From NCBI RefSeq assembly GCF_964019385.1, contig NC_088653.1, positions 13,147,154-13,211,153 on the forward strand: 64,000 nt of DNA, in the 5' to 3' direction. This document shows, one piece after another, positions 53,940 to 63,741 of the stretch. Positions within the stretch are counted from its first letter, which is position 1. Every line of letters begins with the position of its first letter. The notes under the pieces are model-generated. The model was not told where the DNA came from. It did not search any database and saw only the letters and a list, made by a program, of their open reading frames with translations. Made by a program: the position numbers and the translations under genes. This DNA is from Sycon ciliatum (lineage: Eukaryota > Porifera > Calcarea > Leucosolenida > Sycettidae).

Positions 53940-56290
53940 TAATGCGATGATGCACAGAGCATAAAGGGACGCCCCTGATAGCAATGGAAAATGATTTTTC
54001 CAAAGCAAAGTTGAACCAGGCCCGACCAAACCTTGCCAGAGTCTTCAAGTTGAAAGTTACCAATGTATGGTGTAGATAAGAAAATCGTGCACACCTGCTC
54101 GCATCTCCCCGCCCCCTCCTCCCCCCCCCACCACTCGCATCTCCCCGCCCCCTCCTCCCCCCCCCCCACCACTCCCATTTCCTCGCTACGGGATGGTGAC
54201 CATTCACACCTCACCTTCTGCACAAACATATTCGCCTATAATCCATACTTTCCACACGGTCCCAAGTACACACGCTGCAATGACATCTTTAAGTTAAAAG
54301 TATAACTCAAATGTGTCAGTTCTCTCACAAAGCGGTATCGAAAGGAATATCAAAGAAAATGTAAATCAATAAGAGAAGAAAATAAACGAATGCAATACAA
54401 TCCTAATGTTTGTGATGATTGAATGAAATAAATATACGGCTCGTACATGACATGCAACTGCAAGGTCACAATCGTACAGAAAAATATTCGACAATCTGTT
54501 CTTACGTTATGGTTTAGGAAAAAGCCGTGAGCGAGGTGTGCCACCGGTTGTAAAGCGTTCATTTTTCGGGAAAGTATTTATGAATTCCATGATTTGCGGA
54601 AAAGGAACCTTAAGAATGAGCTGTTTCCAAGTAGGAAAATCACGAACATAGAAATTTAGAAAATGCCTTTCGACTAGGTTTTCCAGGGAATATGACGAAC
54701 TCTCTTTTCTGTCCACAGACAGATAAAACACCCAACATTTGTGATGTGGGATGAAATTAGTTGGCAAGAATGAGTGACAATCCGCCAAGATGTTCAGGGT
54801 GTATCCGACAACAGATTTTATGAGTGGTGCGCATTCAGTACAAATGTGAAACATCATACTGAAATTATACTTTATACTTGCAAGCATCCTAGATGCTGAT
54901 TGTAACGCAATAGCAAACACGTTAAGCAATAACCGTCTTAAACATAGGAAGTCAATCTGCATTGCGGAATTTTTACTCAAGTGTTCACAGATGACTGCGA
55001 ACTGAAAGTCGTGCGTGCGACCAGTATTCTCTGTTAGATTCGAATTATATTGTAGACCCAAACTCTCAATCCACTGATGTGCCCCTTCCATCTCATAATA
55101 CGTATGCCGGCAAAAAAACATTGGAGCTACCCGCAGGAAAACATTCGTTAAGGATGTCTGGTACAATTGACTTGGTGAAAGGTTCTCCAATGTTGATGCA
55201 CTTACCCGCAATATGTACGTGGCCTCTCCAGGCGGTAGTACTAGCTTTTGCCAGGCACATACCTCCTCCACGATACTCGCAACCCAGTGAACTTGGCAAT
55301 TCATTACAGCTACCTTTACGTCAACGAAGTTTTCATATTGAATGGCGTATCCTAAAATGGATGGAAATGCTCCCAGTGCGCGCCTGAAATTCTCTGTATT
55401 GAAAGGAACACGGGTTTCCTCTGCTCCACTAGAGAACTGAATGTTGAAATCGATATATTGGTATTCAATCAGGTTGATTTGGCCATAAGTATGCGTCGAT
55501 AAATCGGGATCGAATGTTAAATTCATAGTCAGGCACGACGACTTGTCACATCTCACTGCCCTTGGATATTCTGTTTCCAATTCCATTTCGAAATCTACCA
55601 TACTGATTACCGGTCATACACTACCGGCTTTGCTGTCTTGTTTAATGAGAGTCTCAATCTCTATGACAGTATCCGCCGTTTCTGAGCTTATTCAAAATGT
55701 GCTCCTTCAACGATCCACATGAAAACTGACGGCTATTCTCACGATGCAAAGTACTTATAGGTGAAACCCACAGTGATTATTTGTAGCTCTGAGTTTACTG
55801 AGTATTATAAGCTGCTTTGGGCGACACTAGGCATATCCTAGTACATAATTATGTACGTCTCAACCTATTGGGGTGTATCCGAGGAATGTACGACATTCTG
55901 AGCTAGAAGTGTTAAATATTAATTATCGCATAACTGGTGAACGGTGTGGCCAGAAAGGCTGTAGAGGACATGTTCATGTAGGTACATGTTGGACACTGTG
56001 CTGCCCTAGACGTGTCAACACTGGGCTGTGAATTTGTGCTGGGTGAAAACCTTGAACCACTGTGCATGCGAAGGCAATATCTAGCTATACCTTTGACTCC
56101 CAGCACCCCATCGGGCTGGTCATTCATGTACTACTTTCCCATGCAGATTTGTCCAAGTGTTTTTTTCTTTCTCTGTGGGATACGCCCTCCGTCAAATCTG
56201 TTGGGCACCAGTATCCTGGTGACAGGAGAGACCGTGTGTCTTGTGTGTTGGTAAGCTGTGGCTGACGTGTCTCACAATAGCTACATGTAC
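53940..56290 (-). repeat. Segmental duplication unit D (contains intact copy D)
   Basis: The unit has the 3' flank with two C-rich blocks (54115-54175; an internal duplication containing CTCGCATCTCCCCGCCCCCT), GGGATGGTGACCATTCACAC, the ORF, and the 5' flank to ACGTGTCTCACAATAGCTAC at about 56264. It lacks the insertions seen in units B and C. Confidence 0.8.
54507..55601 (-). CDS. 364-aa protein of unknown family, intact copy D
   Basis: This uninterrupted 364-codon frame matches copy B in length and without gaps. Conserved blocks include LSTHTYGQINLIEY, TRVPFNTENFRRALGAFPS, HWVASIVEEVCAWQKLVL, LRVSASTLENLSPSQLYQTS, FHICTECAPLIKSVVGYTLN, LVERHFLNFYVRDF and the end GGTPRSRLFPKP. Differences from B are scattered and many look conservative, as expected for a coding sequence under constraint, but I have not computed substitution rates. 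There is no secretion signal, membrane helix or recognised domain. It lies head to head with copy E, about 1.45 kb apart, with a LINE fragment between. Function and localisation are unknown. Confidence 0.7.
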   Translation of the reverse strand: MVDFEMELETEYPRAVRCDKSSCLTMNLTFDPDLSTHTYGQINLIEYQYIDFNIQFSSGAEETRVPFNTENFRRALGAFPSILGYAIQYENFVDVKVAVMNCQVHWVASIVEEVCAWQKLVLPPGEATYILRVSASTLENLSPSQLYQTSLTNVFLRVAPMFFCRHTYYEMEGAHQWIESLGLQYNSNLTENTGRTHDFQFAVICEHLSKNSAMQIDFLCLRRLLLNVFAIALQSASRMLASIKYNFSMMFHICTECAPLIKSVVGYTLNILADCHSFLPTNFIPHHKCWVFYLSVDRKESSSYSLENLVERHFLNFYVRDFPTWKQLILKVPFPQIMEFINTFPKNERFTTGGTPRSRLFPKP

Positions 56291-56850
56291 CGTGTCCCCT
56301 AGTTACCACCTTTAGGCAGCGGTTACTCAGGTAGTCGCGTAGCCAAGGGAAAAGAGGTCCGCCGATGCCTACTCGCTCTGCTTTGTTGAGGAGGCCGACG
56401 TGAGAGACGCGGTCAAAGGCACAGGCAATATCAATTGCTACTACCCGGTACTGGGACACACCCTCCCTCAGCCACAACCTGCACCCATTCGCTCTGGAGT
56501 GCTGTGCGGAGGTCAGCTGTGCCACGGCCACGTCTAAAACCAAGCTGGCTGTCAGGCAGCAGGTCGTTGCGCTCCAGGAAATTGGTGACTTGTTGGTTTA
56601 TAATACACTCCATGACCTTGGATAAAACGGAGAGCAAAGACACAGGCCGGTAGTTGGATTGCCTAGATCGAGGTGGCTTCTTGTATACCGGAACAACGTG
56701 AGCGAGCTTCCATTGGGACGGTACAACACCGGCACGAAAGCTAACACGGAACAGTTTCGTGATGGCAGCAGCAAGTTCCTTAGAGCACTCTTTCAATATC
56801 CGAGATGGAATGCTGTCAGGTCCAGATGCCCTGGGAGCTTATATGTTTTA
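56290..56850 (-). pseudogene. LINE reverse transcriptase fragment (Jockey/CR1-like)
   Basis: On the minus strand, from about 56832: SGPDSIPSRILKECSKELAA, then SQWKLAHVVPVYKK, NYRPVSLLSVLSKVMECIIN and LGFRRGRGTADL, typical RT fingers. A frameshift near 56450 moves to VVAIDIACAFDRVSHVGLLN (palm motif A, Asp in IDIACAFD). It ends before YxDD. It lies exactly between the head-to-head units D and E. Confidence 0.88.
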
Positions 56851-56854
56851 CAAG

Positions 56855-59380
56855 AGTAAACGCAGAGTTGATAATTTTCACTCTAGGTTTCACCTGTAAG
56901 TACTTGGTATCGTGAGAATAGCAGTCAGTTTTCATCGGAATCGTTGAAGGAGCACATTTTGAAGAAGCTCAGATACGTTGAATATTGCCAGAGGGATTGA
57001 GAATCTCACAAAGCAAGGCAGCAAACCGGTAGAGTCTGGTCAAGAATCAGTATGGTAAATTTCGAACTGAAACTCGAAAAAGAACATGTATGCGAGTTGA
57101 CACGTACCAAATTTCCTTGCCTGACGGTGAATTTGAAACTCAGTCACGATTTATCGACGTATGATTATGACGAAATTAACCCGATCGAATTCCGATTTAT
57201 AGAGCTCGACATTCAGTTTTCTAGTGGAGCAGCGAAAACCCGTGTCCCTTTCAATACAGAAAACTTCAGACGCACACTGGGAGCATTTCCATCCCTTTTA
57301 GGATATACCATTCAAGGTGAAAATTACGTTGATGTGGACGTAACTGTGAGGTATTTCCAAGGTCACTGGATTGAAAGTATCGTGGAGGAGGTACTGTGCC
57401 TGGTAGAAGCTAATGCTAAGGATTGGAGTGGACACATGTCTACTGAAGGTAAGTGCATCAACATTGGAGAGAATCTCCCCAAGTCAATTGTACCAGACAT
57501 CCATCGCCAATGTTGACCAGTGGTTAGCTCCAGAGATGTTCTATATATATCAATATGATCTTTCTGGTAAGGTAAATCCGTGGCACGAGGGTTTGCGTCT
57601 ACGATATAATTTGACTCTAACATAGAATCCTGCTAACCCATATCACTTTCACGTAGGAATCTTCTTTCACCACTTTAGGGAAAATTTAGAAATGCAGCTC
57701 AACCTCCCATATTTTAGACGGTTAATGTGCTTTATTAGTGTTTTTGCTATTGTGGTAAAATCATCATTTCTGAGGCATGAAGGATTATAATTCAATTTCC
57801 ATCTCATGGTTCGCATTAATATCGACTGCTCGTCAGTGATAACTTCTGTTGTGGAATACATCCTGAATACTTTGGCTGGTTGTCACCCATTCTTGCCAAG
57901 TATTTACAGCCTACATCACAAATGTTGCTATTTCGCTTTTTCTGAGAGTAGAAGTAAGGGTTTGTCCTATTATCTGGATAATCTAATCGAAAAGCATATT
58001 CTAAATTTCTGTTTCAATGCTCAAGCTTTCGGGAATAAGATCACTATTAAGATTCCTTTTCCGCAAAACACGGAATCCATTAGTCCTGTTCCGGAAAATG
58101 TTCGTTTCACAACCCATGGCACACCTCGCTCATGGCTTATGCCTAAACCATGAACGTGAGAACAGACTGATGAATATTTCCCTGCATGTTTTTGACCTTG
58201 ACGTTACAGATAATATATGTACCCACCGGGCATACAATTCACTCAAATACTTCAAACGTGACGATTTTAGTACATTCGTTTCATTATATTTTCTCCGCTG
58301 TTCCTGTCAATCCCTCTTTGCATGAGCGTATATATTGGAGTTACACTTTCAAAAACATCTTTTCAACGTGTAAACGTGGGAACGTGTGGAAAGTGTGGAT
58401 TTTATTTCATTCGTTCATATTCTTCTCTTATTGCGTCATATTTCCTTCTATGTTCCTTTCAATCCCTCTTTGTGTGAACGGATACATTTGCGCTATGCTT
58501 TCAAAGATATCATTGCAACGTGTATACTTGACAGCGTGTGGAAAGTGTGGATTGCAGGTGATTACAGTAGTGCAGAAGGTGAAGTGTGAATGGTCACCAT
58601 CTCGGAGCTGGGAAGGGGAAGAGGAGGGGGGGGGGGAGGGGGCGGAGATATGTTAGCAGGTGTGTACGATTTTGTGTCCACACCAGGTGTTGTTGCTGAC
58701 TTTTCAGCTGCAGACCTCCGGCAAGGAATGTTCAGGCCTGGTTCAAGTTCCCTTTTGAAAAATCATTTTCTATTGCTATCAGATTCGGTCTCACATTCTC
58801 TATCCGGCGCTGACAAGCCCACAGAGCACGAGACAATGCTGTCAGCATTGAGTTGGGATTGAATTGTAACTAACCAATTGTTTGTTTGTTTGTCTTAATT
58901 TGAAATCGCAAATCCAAAATAGCAGAAATGCTCAAATATGTTATTGTTTGACAGGGAAGGAGGGTAGGGGAGATAATAATGAGAAAGAAGGAAGAATGGT
59001 AGATACCTCCTTGAAGAGCGAAGCGTTATCAAAATCTGTGAAGACAGGGAACGACAATTCTGTAATCCACCTAATAAGACACTCCTAAAACTAAATACTG
59101 ACGAAAGTTCATAACCCTGTACTCTTGCTACCAACTTGAGAAGGCTTTTCCTTCTTCTTTTTTTTAAGGCCCAACCCTGCCTTGCCAGTTGGGTAGACAT
59201 ATGGGGGTTGCCATGGCAGATTATAATAATATTACAAGCACACAAACGTACGAAAAATGCTAAACCCTGCCTTGCCAGGTACGTGGACTTACGGGTCGCC
59301 ATGGAAAATAATAATGGTAAACAATGAAAATCAATCAAAAACAGCACGGGAGCACCTGCTCTTGCCTCTCGGTTGTGTGC
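56855..59380 (+). repeat. Segmental unit E; right arm of the inverted duplication
   Basis: It is the reverse complement of 47120-49720 in the same order: 5' flank, copy E, a 3' flank with two tandem copies of a roughly 150-bp block (GTTCCTGTCAATCCCTCTTT and GTTCCTTTCAATCCCTCTTT at about 58302 and 58454), the G-rich mirror of the C-rich tract (58610-58645), the CAAA-ended retroelement tail, and the GGCAGGGTTG-type modules. Confidence 0.8.
57052..58153 (+). pseudogene. 364-aa family, copy E (broken, plus strand)
   Basis: Starts MVNFELKLEKEH and follows the family (LSTYDYDEINPIEFRFIELD, TRVPFNTENFRRTLGAFPSL, HWIESIVEEV). A frameshift occurs near 57395. It continues VSASTLERISPSQLYQTSIA, hits TAG at about 57623, continues again (NPYHFHVGIFFHHFRENLEM, another stop near 57787) and keeps a long C-terminal part (SSVITSVVEYILNTLAGCHP, HGTPRSWLMPKP) to TGA at 58151-58153. 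The nearest relative is copy C. Confidence 0.8.
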
Positions 59381-59399
59381 TATCTACAGCCGATCGGTT

Positions 59400-59730
59400 T
59401 GGGACTGAGTAATTCCTGGTCTAAACGCAAGGGGCCCATACAGTAGATTCGGCATTGGTGCTGCCTTGAAGAACAGCACACGGCTAGCAAGTGTTACTGA
59501 CTTTCATGTTCGCCGCAGAGTTCCAATTTTCTTGTCCGCTTTCGTGATGCTCGTATGGACCTGAGGCTGCCATGACATGCGTAGATCCAAGATGATTCCA
59601 AGGTAGCAGGCACTGGTGACGCTTGACACTTCGTGCCATCGCACTTTACCATAACGTCGGTACTCTGGCCATGGGATCCTGCAAACCCAAGGAGCAGACT
59701 TTTGGTGACCAATGGCCGTAGATAGCAAAT
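59400..59730 (-). pseudogene. LINE fragment (RT C-terminal region)
   Basis: A minus-strand frame encodes SACYLGIILDLRMSWQPQVH and KADKKIGTLRR, the conserved post-RT block of Jockey/CR1-group LINEs. It resembles, but is not the same as, the equivalent block of the next LINE at 60150-60220. The fragment is flanked by sequence like the edge of the 364-aa units (GCTATCTACAGCC at 59378 and CCGTAGATAGCAAATTT at 59714). Confidence 0.7.
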
Positions 59731-59874
59731 TTATTTGGTAATCTAAAAGACCCAGTAAGGACCACTACAAGCTAGTTGTAACTTACTATATAGTTTGCGT
59801 TTCACCCTACTCCACGCATTGGCTACATCTCTTGGTGTTCAGCATTTTTGTAAGTTGTAAAGGAATTAGATTGT

Positions 59875-60990
59875 CTATCGAATAGACAAGCTCACGAGTA
59901 GGGGGGCTGTGAATGCACGGCTGGAGAGTTGGAAAATGGCACGAATCCCGGATTTGCTGGATTTGATTACACGACTCGGCAGCTGCTGTGTCAACGACGG
60001 GAAGAATGGATTTGATGCGTACGTTAGTTGTGCTTGCACAATGCCAATGTACCAAAGTCTGCGGGCTCTTATGGGCAGAGATCGCCCATGGCGCCATAGC
60101 TGGCTGATGGCGACTGACGCCTTCTGCACAAGACAGGAGACATGTGGCTGCCAGGATAGCTGGTCGTCAATGGTTAGGCCAAGGTATTTGGCAGTGGAGG
60201 TAACAGTTAAGGCTTAATCCTTACATTTCACGACTGGTATGTTGCCAGTGAGTCCCCGAGGTTGAATTACCATGACTTGGGTTTTGCCGGTATTCAGCAG
60301 AAGCCCAATTTCGCAGAGGCAGTCAGACAGATGTGTCACAGCCATAGTCAAAGTCTTGCAGACCGTGTCTGGATCTGAATCAGAATAATCTAGGATGATG
60401 TCGTCCGCGAACTCCTGATGAACAACAAAGCAAGGTATGACGTCGGAAACGTCACTCGTGTAAAGGACAAAGAGAAGCGGCCCAAGAACAATGCCTTGGG
60501 GCACACCTCTTGAGCATGGGACTGCATCAGAGAGAGCCTCACACACCTTGACACGCTGAAAACGACCAGACAGATAGCTAGCCAACCATAACAATACTCT
60601 GCCTTTTTTGATTGACTCCCAGGGTGAATAATTTATCAATCAGGCGTTGATGTTGGACATGGTCAAACGCTTTTGACATGTCACCCATCACAATACCCCT
60701 GATTTTACGCTCTTGTTTGTATTGGCCAACAGCCAACGGTTGGCGGCTAGAACTAATGCATCTTCGGTAGAGTGCATTTTCCTGTAGGCGAACTGACTGC
60801 TAGGTAATATGCTGTGTTGCGTGAGGTATACTGTGAGTTGCTTCTTTATAAAGAACTCCAAAATCCGGGACAGAATAGGGAGCAATGACACTGGTCTATA
60901 GTTAGTAGGGGATGTTGCATCGCCACTCTTGAACAGTGGACTAATGTGTGATGTTTTCTTTCCGTGTCTTCTGTCGGCCTGTAACATCGT
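59875..60990 (-). pseudogene. LINE copy 1 reverse transcriptase
   Basis: Pieces in order on the minus strand: HISPLFKSGDATSPTNYRPV and SRILEFFIKKQLTVYL (fingers), then a frameshift near 60690, MGDMSKAFDHVQHQRLIDKL (motif A), then ARGVPQG-type block SRGVPQGIVLGPLLFVLYTS, then VHQEFADDIILDYSD (FADD catalytic box at about 60395-60405). NIPVVKCKD is then followed by a TAA at about 60213-60215, and after it VTSTAKYLGLTIDDQLSWQP and IRARRLWYIGIVQAQLTYAS. The stops and shifts make it inactive. Confidence 0.88.
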
Positions 60991-61006
60991 TCATGACAGC
61001 CCAAAG

Positions 61007-61483
61007 TTACCGTTGATCTGATGTATCACAGCTCTTAGTGAAGTACAAGTTGCTCAGACTCCTGTCCAACTTCCGTGCTTTGGAGCGAGCTGATCGGTGT
61101 GCTTCTTGAATGTTGTGATCGGTTTTGTCTTGGAGCCAGAGACGATGCGCGCGGTTCCGTTTACGAACACTTGCCACTAACTCATCTGTTATCCAGGGGC
61201 AAGGACGTTGAGATTTGCGGTGCCGTTCCCGAAGTGCAGCATGTTTGTCTAGAGTAGTCTGGATTCCCACATTGAGTGACGACGCAAGCACATCCACACA
61301 GACAGAGTCACAAGTAGTTAATGTCTTCTCCAGGTCACATGTAAACATATTCCAATCCACTTTGTGCAAACTACGAGTCTTGCGCAGAGGCTGTCCCTTC
61401 ACGTGGCGACTTGCTGAAATAGGCAGCCTGGCAAGTAATGCAGAGTGGTCACGGATATCCAAAATGTATAGTCTCGCAAACAC
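61007..61483 (-). pseudogene. LINE copy 1 endonuclease end and RT linker
   Basis: The frame contains SALLARLPISASRHVKGQPL and CPWITDELVASVRKRNRAHR, the usual region between endonuclease and RT in CR1/Jockey-group LINEs. It is identical or nearly so to 62413-62889 in copy 2, showing that the two LINE copies are very close. Confidence 0.8.
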
Positions 61484-61631
61484 CCTGGATCGGGGTGGTA
61501 GACAAGAATAGATCCAGTTGTGTGGCAGTACTGCCTAGGATGTGTACTCCACGGGTTGAGATAAAGTCTTCAATTTCTGCTACTTTTCTCCTAAGCCTAC
61601 AGACATTTAAGAAAGCTACACTGGTCATGAT

Positions 61632-61970
61632 CTAATACGATTTGGTGAGTTCGCCAACTGTCATATGCCGGTCGTTGCTCTCGTTGTTACCCATGTCCCC
61701 CTGTTCCATGTCCGAGTCGGTCAGTAGCTCATTTCCTGAAAAGACAACACGTTTTCTTGGCACTCTGAAGGTTTTCCGTCCCTTGGCCACCATAAAGCCT
61801 CTCTTGTCATCTAGAGGGCAGTGAGCAGATTCAATGGCCTTGTTAAGCTGGTCTGGTTTGGCTGATTCCTGACTAGGTGAAGAATATGGAGGTGTCCCAG
61901 TTTCAGGTACTGAAGCTGTTCTTCCTGCTGACTGGCTTGTACTCACTGTTGGTTCTGAATTTGCACCCAC
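61632..61970 (-). CDS. LINE copy 1 ORF1-like frame
   Basis: A 112-codon minus-strand frame ending ...MTVGELTKSY. It is rich in S, T, P and basic residues (RKTFRVPRKRVVFSGNELL) and has no zinc knuckle. The frame is open further upstream without an obvious ATG (its first codon here is GTG), so the true start is uncertain. The stop TAG is followed after three bases by the ATG of the endonuclease frame, a compact ORF1-ORF2 junction. Function is inferred from position only. Confidence 0.5.
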   Translation of the reverse strand: MGANSEPTVSTSQSAGRTASVPETGTPPYSSPSQESAKPDQLNKAIESAHCPLDDKRGFMVAKGRKTFRVPRKRVVFSGNELLTDSDMEQGDMGNNESNDRHMTVGELTKSY

Positions 61971-62412
61971 TGTGTCATCCAGTGCCCCCTGGCCCTGGTC
62001 CAGAGCACCCTTCTGCCCGATTGCTGCTGCATCAGCGTAAGGCCCAGGTCACACCGAAACAAGCCACTTTGGGCTTTTTATCGCTAGCGCACAGCTGGCT
62101 TGCGTGGTCCCTATGACGCGGTCACACCAGACTTGAGTGCAAAGCTTGAATGGCTTGTTTTTCTTACCATTTTTTCTTCTCATTTTCCTGTAGGCGAACT
62201 GACTGCTAGGTAATATGCTGTGTTGCGTGAGGTATACTGTGAGTTGCTTCTTTATAAAGAACTCCAAAATCCGGGACAGAATAGGGAGCAATGACACTGG
62301 TCTATAGTTAGTAGGGGATGTTGCATCGCCACTCTTGAACAGTGGACTAATGTGTGATGTTTTCTTTCCGTGTCTTCTGTCGGCCTGTAACATCGTTCAT
62401 GACAGCCCAAAG

Positions 62413-62889
62413 TTACCGTTGATCTGATGTATCACAGCTCTTAGTGAAGTACAAGTTGCTCAGACTCCTGTCCAACTTCCGTGCTTTGGAGCGAGCTGAT
62501 CGGTGTGCTTCTTGAATGTTGTGATCGGTTTTGTCTTGGAGCCAGAGACGATGCGCGCGGTTCCGTTTACGAACACTTGCCACTAACTCATCTGTTATCC
62601 AGGGGCAAGGACGTTGAGATTTGCGGTGCCGTTCCCGAAGTGCAGCATGTTTGTCTAGAGTAGTCTGGATTCCCACATTGAGTGACGACGCAAGCACATC
62701 CACACAGACAGAGTCACAAGTAGTTAATGTCTTCTCCAGGTCACATGTAAACATATTCCAATCCACTTTGTGCAAACTACGAGTCTTGCGCAGAGGCTGT
62801 CCCTTCACGTGGCGACTTGCTGAAATAGGCAGCCTGGCAAGTAATGCAGAGTGGTCACGGATATCCAAAATGTATAGTCTCGCAAACAC
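62413..62889 (-). pseudogene. LINE copy 2 linker region
   Basis: Same 158-codon frame as 61007-61483 in copy 1 (VDWNMFTCDLEKTLTTCDSV and CPWITDELVASVRKRN). The RT start follows at 62393-62180 and is cut off. Confidence 0.8.
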
Positions 62890-63399
62890 CCTGGATCGGG
62901 GTGGTAGACAAGAATAGATCCAGTTGTGTGGCAGTACTGCTGGTCACTCGGGTAGGAGATGTGGTGTGGTTGCGAAGGTTTAACTGGTTAAGTACATGAT
63001 GCAAAGGAGTCACAGCATGGGCATCATTAAAGTTTACATTGAAGTCTTCTACTAGCACAGTTGTGGTCTGCGGTCCACTGCGGGCAGTCTCTAGGTTTTA
63101 CTCCAGCCCATCCCAGTAGCCTGCAGATTCACTAGGTGGTCGATAGCAGCAGCCCAGCAAGACCGACGTACTTGCAAGGACGAATGACAGAAGAAGGCAA
63201 CACCGCCTCCTTGCCTGCCTTCCCGATCTTTGCGGAACACATTGAAATGAGGAATGTTTATTTCTCCGTCTGTTACATCGGCTGACAGCCAAGTTTCCGC
63301 AACGCCTAGGATGTGTACTCCACGGGTTGAGATAAAGTCTTCAATTTCTGCTACTTTTCTCCTAAGCCTACAGACATTTAAGAAAGCTACACTGGTCAT
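62855..63399 (-). pseudogene. LINE copy 2 APE-type endonuclease
   Basis: From ATG at 63399: MTSVAFLNVCRLRRKVAEIE, ILGVAETWLSAD (catalytic-type Glu in ETWL), and FRKDREGRQGGGVAFF, all standard for LINE APE endonucleases. A frameshift near 63200 gives LLGCCYRPPSES in another frame, then a stop at about 63099. The frame resumes with LVEDFNVNFNDAH, where the usual GDFN is EDFN. It is therefore dead. This is the block missing from copy 1. Confidence 0.85.
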
Positions 63400-63402
63400 G
63401 AT

Positions 63403-63741
63403 CTAATACGATTTGGTGAGTTCGCCAACTGTCATATGCCGGTCGTTGCTCTCGTTGTTACCCATGTCCCCCTGTTCCATGTCCGAGTCGGTCAGTAGCT
63501 CATTTCCTGAAAAGACAACACGTTTTCTTGGCACTCTGAAGGTTTTCCGTCCCTTGGCCACCATAAAGCCTCTCTTGTCATCTAGAGGGCAGTGAGCAGA
63601 TTCAATGGCCTTGTTAAGCTGGTCTGGTTTGGCTGATTCCTGACTAGGTGAAGAATATGGAGGTGTCCCAGTTTCAGGTACTGAAGCTGTTCTTCCTGCT
63701 GACTGGCTTGTACTCACTGTTGGTTCTGAATTTGCACCCAC
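63403..63741 (-). CDS. LINE copy 2 ORF1-like frame
   Basis: Identical by eye to 61632-61970: 112 codons ending in GELTKSY, three bases before the endonuclease ATG. Its first listed codon is GTG and the frame is open upstream, so the start is uncertain. Confidence 0.5.
   Translation of the reverse strand: MGANSEPTVSTSQSAGRTASVPETGTPPYSSPSQESAKPDQLNKAIESAHCPLDDKRGFMVAKGRKTFRVPRKRVVFSGNELLTDSDMEQGDMGNNESNDRHMTVGELTKSY

Larger units (their letters stand above)
59800..62167 (-). mobile_element. LINE copy 1 (Jockey/CR1-like), endonuclease partly deleted
   Basis: Read on the minus strand: 5' region (62167-61990), ORF1-like frame, a deleted endonuclease, linker, RT and C-terminal part down to about 59800. 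Compared with copy 2, it lacks 365 bp between about 61548 and 61549 (62940-63304 in copy 2). The breakpoint has GC in common on both sides. The loss removes most of the endonuclease and shifts the frame. Confidence 0.85.

Noticed and set aside
43787..55601. Viral or transposon enzyme identity for the 364-aa family
   Set aside because: I looked for RT, integrase, transposase, protease, helicase and nucleotidyltransferase motifs and found none, so no function is claimed.
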